DNA of 11,240 nucleotides from Larix sibirica. Lineage: Eukaryota; Streptophyta; Pinopsida; Pinales; Pinaceae. Shown here in pieces: positions 7,761 through 11,240 of the stretch (position 1 is the stretch's first letter; each line of letters begins with the position of its first letter). The stretch covers positions 97,933-109,172 of the forward strand of contig NWUY0300011318.1 of the NCBI GenBank assembly GCA_004151065.3, in the 5' to 3' direction. The notes under the pieces were generated by a model that saw only the letters and a program-made list of their open reading frames with translations, had not been told where the DNA came from and searched no databases. Position numbers and translations under genes: made by a program.

Positions 7761-8488
7761 ACATGGGATTCCTTAAGATAGATTGTGTAATTTTTCCATA
7801 TAGGATATCCTCCATTTCTAATGTAAGTGGAAGGGTTGTCCTCCAACCCTATCCCCATAGTGATGTTGTAGTGGGGTCAACAACTTGATTAAGTGTATAG
7901 AATCCTTCCTCATTTAGTCTATCCACTAACCTTTACAGAAGAAGATGTCCTCCCCTACTAATGATCTAGGGATCAATCCCCAATCCAATGGTATTTCCTT
8001 TTCCTATCTTCCAAGCCAAACCTCAACCAATGAGATCGAAATATTTCACCACAACCTTCCACATTATAAATGAATTTGATATACTCTTCGAAGGAGATAT
8101 AACCCAGTAAATAATGGATATCGGTGCAATGCATTTTGTTCCACCACCTTAGTCTAGAGGCTAGTGGTAGATAGCAGGCGACAAACACATTTCACAGGCA
8201 AAGCCTTTGAGAAAAGAAATATATTCTTCATCCCCCATCCACCAAGTGATTTTCGAATAGCATTTTTTTCTCATTTAACCCAGGGTAGAACAAAATGATC
8301 CCCATGCCCACTCCAGAGGAGTCTGAAACATAATCTTCTGGCCATATCCAAGAATCCATTAGGAATCTACGCTAGTGACATCTAGTAAACTAGGATAGCT
8401 TCTAGCACTGATTTCACCAGCACTAGGCTACCTTCTCTCGAAATCCATTTATGGCACCAAACATTGATTCTATTTTCAAATTTGGAAA
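7761..8488 (-). pseudogene. Post-RT connector of LINE ORF2
   Basis: After the palm, the minus strand shows the conserved plant L1 block around 8340-8500: KVWLISKFENRINVW, WISREGSLVLVKSVLEAI, then MSLA. In the family this region links RT to zf-RVT. Further down, GGWGMKNIFLFSKALPVKCV (about 8180-8245) is the equivalent of the usual Gly-Gly-Leu-Gly-type motif. Several frameshifts and at least five stops interrupt, including one replacing the Trp of the Val-Tyr-Trp motif. The open stretch 7973-8188 runs in a different frame and has no family match. Confidence 0.75.
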
Positions 8489-9433
8489 TCAACCACACCT
8501 TGTCTTTTTCATGTAATTGTTTGGTTTTAAATAAAAACCTAAGTATTTCAGACCATCGTCCAAATCTAATTCAAGAAATGGAAAAAGTGTTTTATAGTAT
8601 CTCCCCTCATCATCTTCCATATTCAAACAGGATAGAGTATATTTTTTGAAGTTGATTATCATCCACGTGGCCAGACAAAAAAGTTCCAGAATGTTGTTCA
8701 ATGTATCAACATCTATTCGAGTGCCATCACAGAAGAGCAAGATATCATCTATGAAAAGTAGATGGGTGATTTGAAGAATCTATGAAATATTTATTCCTTT
8801 GAAGTTTCCATCCCTCTTCGCTACTTCCAAATATCTAATTAAACCCTCAGCTACCAGCAGGAACAACAGTGGGGACAATGTACACCCTTTCCTAAGTCCC
8901 CTCTCTGCTTGGAAGAATGGAGAGGCCACTCCATTGATGAGAACCGCATATGATATTCCAATTATGCAGCTCATAATCTATTCAATAAAAGAAACTTCAA
9001 ACCCCAAATGGGTGAGGAGAAGACGAATATATAGCCAATTAACCCAATCATATGCCTTGGATAGGTCAATCTTAATAATTCACCCCTTGTCTCTTCTAGT
9101 CTTCATATAGTGCAAAACCTCTTGGGCCACCCCAATAGCCTCATGAATCCACCTTCCTTCTAGGAATCCAAACAGTTCTTTTGAAATCTGCTTCGACAAT
9201 ATATATTTGATGCGTCTAGCTATGATTTTTGCAACTATCTTGTATATACCATTTGCTAGAGAAATATGTATGAATTCATCAAAAGAATTTGGATTATCTA
9301 CCTTGAGAATAAGATCTATAAAGGTAGATTTGTAGCTCTCCATAATTCTTTCATCAATTCTAGTTTCCTCCACAACTTTCAATAGATCATTCCCAAGGAT
9401 ATTGAAACTATCGAGGAAGAACTCCATGACCAT
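8489..9433 (-). pseudogene. LINE reverse transcriptase, single frame with three stops
   Basis: This is the RT core, which primes at the nicked chromosome and copies LINE RNA. One minus-strand frame runs from 9433 to 8489 with stops only at 9080-9082, 8978-8980 and 8780-8782. Fingers: NSFDEFIHISLANGIYKIVA and ILSKQISKELFGFLEGRWIH. Motif A: KIDLSKAYDWVNW, catalytic Asp at 9065-9067. Motif B: FFQAERGLRKGCTLSPLLFL, where the usual Arg-Gln-Gly-Cys-Pro reads Arg-Lys-Gly-Cys-Thr. Motif C: LLFIDDILLF, both Asp at 8744-8749. Motif D/E region: LDDGLKYLGFYLKPN. All three catalytic aspartates survive. A one-base shift near 9433 separates this frame from the upstream PDRW segment. Confidence 0.95.
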
Positions 9434-9649
9434 CTATCTGGCCCTAGGCTCTTGTCTTTTTGAAAACTATGTAGGATTGTCTTCAATTCACCCAAAGAGA
9501 CTTCTTCCATCAATTCTCTATTATCCTCCTCATCAACAAAGTTGGGAAAAGGTTGTGCGATTTGAATGATTTATGTTATACATTCCCTCTCTTGTGCCTT
9601 ATAGAGCTTCTTAAAATGATCTTTCCCCATCTTCTCTAGCCCCTTCAAA
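9434..9649 (-). pseudogene. LINE ORF2 segment just before the RT palm
   Basis: The minus strand reads GKDHFKKLYKAQERECI, a stop, then PNFVDEEDNRELMEEVSLGE, LKTILHSFQKDKSLGPDRW. The last block is the conserved plant LINE lead-in to RT (Lys-x3-Gly-Pro-Asp-Gly-x), with Gly changed to Arg. A small frameshift lies directly after it, and another lies near 9640 at the join with the upstream connector. Confidence 0.85.
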
Positions 9650-10175
9650 TGTGGATATGATTCTCCCTTCCTAATCCTGCATCCCCCAAATCATATTCCT
9701 CAACTTCCTACCTTTTACATAAGCTTGGAAGAATTTAGTGTTGTCATCTCCCGCTTCTAACCACAAGGCTTTGCTTTTTAGTCTCCACGTTTCTTCTTGT
9801 TCAACAATAATCTTCTTCTTCTGGGAAACCAACTTGTAAAGGATGTTCTTTGAGTCCTATGTATGGAAGCCGCCACCATCAAAGTCATACGAGCCTTGAA
9901 TCTCTTTCTCCACACTTCTGAGATATTGATCATCCTGAATCTTCTTCTGATGTGCCCAATTGATGGTAGCTTGTTTGATATTTTTCAAATTGTTTGCAAA
10001 ATGAACAGATGCCAATCTATATGACCCCGAACCATGATTCTGCTAGACCACTTTCAAAAGTTGCTTATAATATTCTTCTTTCATCCAACTGGAATTGAAC
10101 TTAAAAGGACTTGGTGGTTTCCTCCCAAGATATTTAACTTCCAAAAATATAGGACTCTGATCTGAATCCCACCAC
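9650..10175 (-). pseudogene. Endonuclease-RT connector of LINE ORF2
   Basis: A single minus-strand frame covers about 525 bases with three stops. It begins at the end of the endonuclease, with DSDQSPIFLEVKYLGRKPPS, then FKFNSSWMKEEYYK, NWAHQKKIQDDQYLRSVEKE, and WRLKSKALWLEAGDDNTKFF. The final Trp-Leu-x2-Gly-Asp-x-Asn-Thr-Lys-Phe-Phe block is diagnostic of plant L1 ORF2. The open frame over such a length suggests this LINE is younger than the neighbouring gypsy copy. Confidence 0.9.
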
Positions 10176-10860
10176 ACCCAATCCATTGTTTGACATTATT
10201 CAATTTGTCCACTAGCTAGGATGCTAAAAGAAATCTGTCCAATATCTTGGAAATTCTTTCCTCACCCTATCTATTGTTTCTCCAGGTCACCTTAAGGCTA
10301 ACTGGTTGAATGTCCACTAAACCATTTGAGTCCAACTAATGAAAAAAAATTTGGCCATTGGATCAGGCACTGCTTTTGGTCCTTAGACCTCATAGACCCC
10401 CAAAGTGAAATCCAGGTCACCACCGATGATAAGGTTTGCGGGACCTTACAATAGATTTCTCCAGTAGCCCATCCTATAAGGTTCTTTTGTCCCCATATGG
10501 GCCACAAATATTTAGAATTACCAAGTTTAAACCTAGTTCCTTCACCAAAACCTCAATTGCCAGGATAGATTCACAGCCCCAACAATCTTCAATCTGAATG
10601 ACAGACGGGTTCCAGCCTATAGCTAAACCCTCTGATCTTCCCCTAACATCAAAGTAAATGAATTTCCAGTCCTTAAATAGTATTTTTAGTTGTTTTTCCA
10701 CATAATCACCATCACCCAAAGTCCCTTGAAGCAACAAAATATCAGGAGAATTTGTAATCATCATTCTCCTAAGTGACGGTTTTTTTGTAGGGTTCTCCAA
10801 CCCTTTGCAATTGTAAGAGCAATTTTTTATTACTTAACCCTATCAAGGGTTCTCGCTGCT
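10176..10860 (-). pseudogene. LINE endonuclease (EEP family) remnant, catalytic residues altered
   Basis: The endonuclease nicks target DNA to start insertion. The minus strand opens with CSYNCKGLENPTKKPSLRRM, where the Asn metal ligand is kept (10810-10812). The catalytic Glu of the Leu-Gln-Glu-Thr motif is Gly (10723-10725). GRSEGLAIGWNPSV and LVILNICGPYGD follow, with Tyr of the usual Asn-x-Tyr-Gly-Pro replaced by Cys. A frameshift near 10475 leads to IIGGDLDFTLGV, with Asp kept at 10416-10418 and the following Asn read as Asp at 10410-10412. The end motif Ser-Asp-His reads Ser-Asp-Gln, with Gln at 10157-10159. Length and motif order match a complete domain. Confidence 0.9.
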
Positions 10861-10990
10861 CTAAGCGCCCTTACACTAGAAGATTGTTTTCAGCATCCAA
10901 ATCAATTGTGGCCATCTCCTGAGCCTTATGAAGGTTCGATCTACGTCCTCTTCTTTTCTAAACCCCACTATTCTCAGGGTTAAAACCCAA
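10861..10990 (-). other. Sequence upstream of LINE ORF2, possibly leader or ORF2 start
   Basis: On the minus strand an ATG near 10914 opens MATIDLDAENNLLV before a stop, in a stretch preceded by basic residues (RGRRSNLHKAQE). It may be the original N-terminus of ORF2, the end of ORF1, or flanking DNA. No ORF1 domain (zinc knuckle or RNA-binding fold) is recognisable. Confidence 0.3.
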
Positions 10991-11222
10991 TCCCTTTGGT
11001 ATATTCTATAGTGAACACAATTCTGAAACCCATAGTAATTCGAAAAACCCACAATATTCGATAAATGATCAAATATAAGATGATGATTGAATAATACAAT
11101 GGTTGGCCATTACCTAAGCCTTTTAACACCTTTTCATTGAAGCGATATGTCTTTTAAGTAAATAATAATAATAATTGTTAATTATTATTAATGTATTTAT
11201 TTATTATTTTATGTTCGTAACA
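10990..11222 (-). repeat. Possible LTR start of a third retrotransposon, running leftward
   Basis: Read on the minus strand, the window edge gives a purine-rich AAGGGAAGGGCA (ending near 11224) and then TGTTACGAAC from 11222. The layout matches the polypurine tract and LTR start of the gypsy element at 4631-4653, whose sequence reads GAGGAGGGCATGTTAGG. The following AT-rich sequence carries no coding signal. The inner end of this LTR was not located, and the element's coding part would lie outside the window to the right. Confidence 0.35.
11166..11190. repeat. AT-rich perfect inverted repeat
   Basis: An 11-base arm TAATAATAATT (11166-11176), a 3-base loop GTT and the exact reverse complement (11180-11190) lie within an (AAT)n-like microsatellite. 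It could form a hairpin but is most simply read as simple-sequence DNA in the AT-rich start of an LTR. Confidence 0.7.
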
Positions 11223-11240
11223 TTGCCCTTCCCTTAAGGT

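Larger units (their letters stand above)
6349..10951 (-). mobile_element. Degenerate plant LINE (L1-like) with endonuclease, RT, zf-RVT and RNase H
   Basis: The minus strand carries, 5' to 3', an endonuclease/exonuclease/phosphatase-type nuclease, a LINE reverse transcriptase, a zf-RVT Cys/His motif, a C-terminal RNase H and an A-rich tail. This is the ORF2 layout of plant L1 elements that have gained an RNase H domain. ORF2 covers about 4 kb, close to full length. It is broken by stops and frameshifts, but long segments keep one frame (9433-8489 and 10175-9650). No ORF1 is recognisable upstream, so the copy is probably 5'-truncated. The exact 5' end is uncertain: 10951 rests on a weak target-site duplication candidate. 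There are no LTRs, which with the A-rich 3' end confirms the non-LTR class. Confidence 0.93.

Noticed and set aside
8464-9110. Plus-strand open frames over the LINE reverse transcriptase
   Set aside because: They are antisense to RT motifs A to E and carry no signature.
10298-10507. Minus-strand open frame in the endonuclease region
   Set aside because: The neighbouring frame contains the GGDLDF motif, so this one is an off-frame product of the frameshift.
11166-11190. Hairpin as a transcription terminator
   Set aside because: It is a pure AT microsatellite with no GC stem, in plant DNA where such terminators are not expected.
1-11240. CRISPR array, tRNA, rRNA or bacterial operon
   Set aside because: No regularly spaced repeats, no cloverleaf or rRNA core was recognised, and the coding content is plant retrotransposon.

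Overview
The window looks like intergenic nuclear DNA of a seed plant. Everything recognisable in it is a decayed retrotransposon, and no intact host gene, tRNA, rRNA or CRISPR array was found. The protein signatures are those of plant Ty3/gypsy (chromovirus-type) and plant L1/LINE elements. The density of old copies would suit a large genome such as a conifer's, but that organism guess is inference only.

Positions 1 to about 5052, plus strand: a Ty3/gypsy LTR retrotransposon, cut off on the left by the window edge. In order it has the tail of the 5' LTR, a weak primer-binding-like site, gag, protease, reverse transcriptase, RNase H, integrase, a chromodomain-like C-terminus, a polypurine tract and a 3' LTR. 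The order is intact but the reading frame is broken by many stops and frameshifts. Nearly every catalytic centre is individually lost. A 45-bp in-frame tandem duplication in integrase ends at the only ambiguous base (N, 3997).

Positions about 5055 to 6348: an unassigned spacer. It has short coding-like stretches on the plus strand (best at 5690-5930) and a possible 3'-end signature, AATAAA followed by a run of A, near 6268-6289.

Positions 6349 to about 10950, minus strand: a LINE (L1-like) copy. Read 5' to 3' on its own strand, it has an apurinic-type endonuclease, a conserved connector, a reverse transcriptase with catalytic aspartates still present, a post-RT region, a zf-RVT Cys/His module, a C-terminal RNase H, a 3' untranslated region and an A-rich tail. 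ORF1 was not recognised, so the copy appears 5'-truncated near the start of ORF2.

Positions about 10960 to 11240: AT-rich sequence. The right edge, read on the minus strand, looks like a polypurine tract followed by an LTR start, suggesting a third retrotransposon that extends off the window. No new biological system could be supported. The most useful leads are the RNase H-bearing LINE, the duplication next to the N, and the unexplained 5.1-6.3 kb block.
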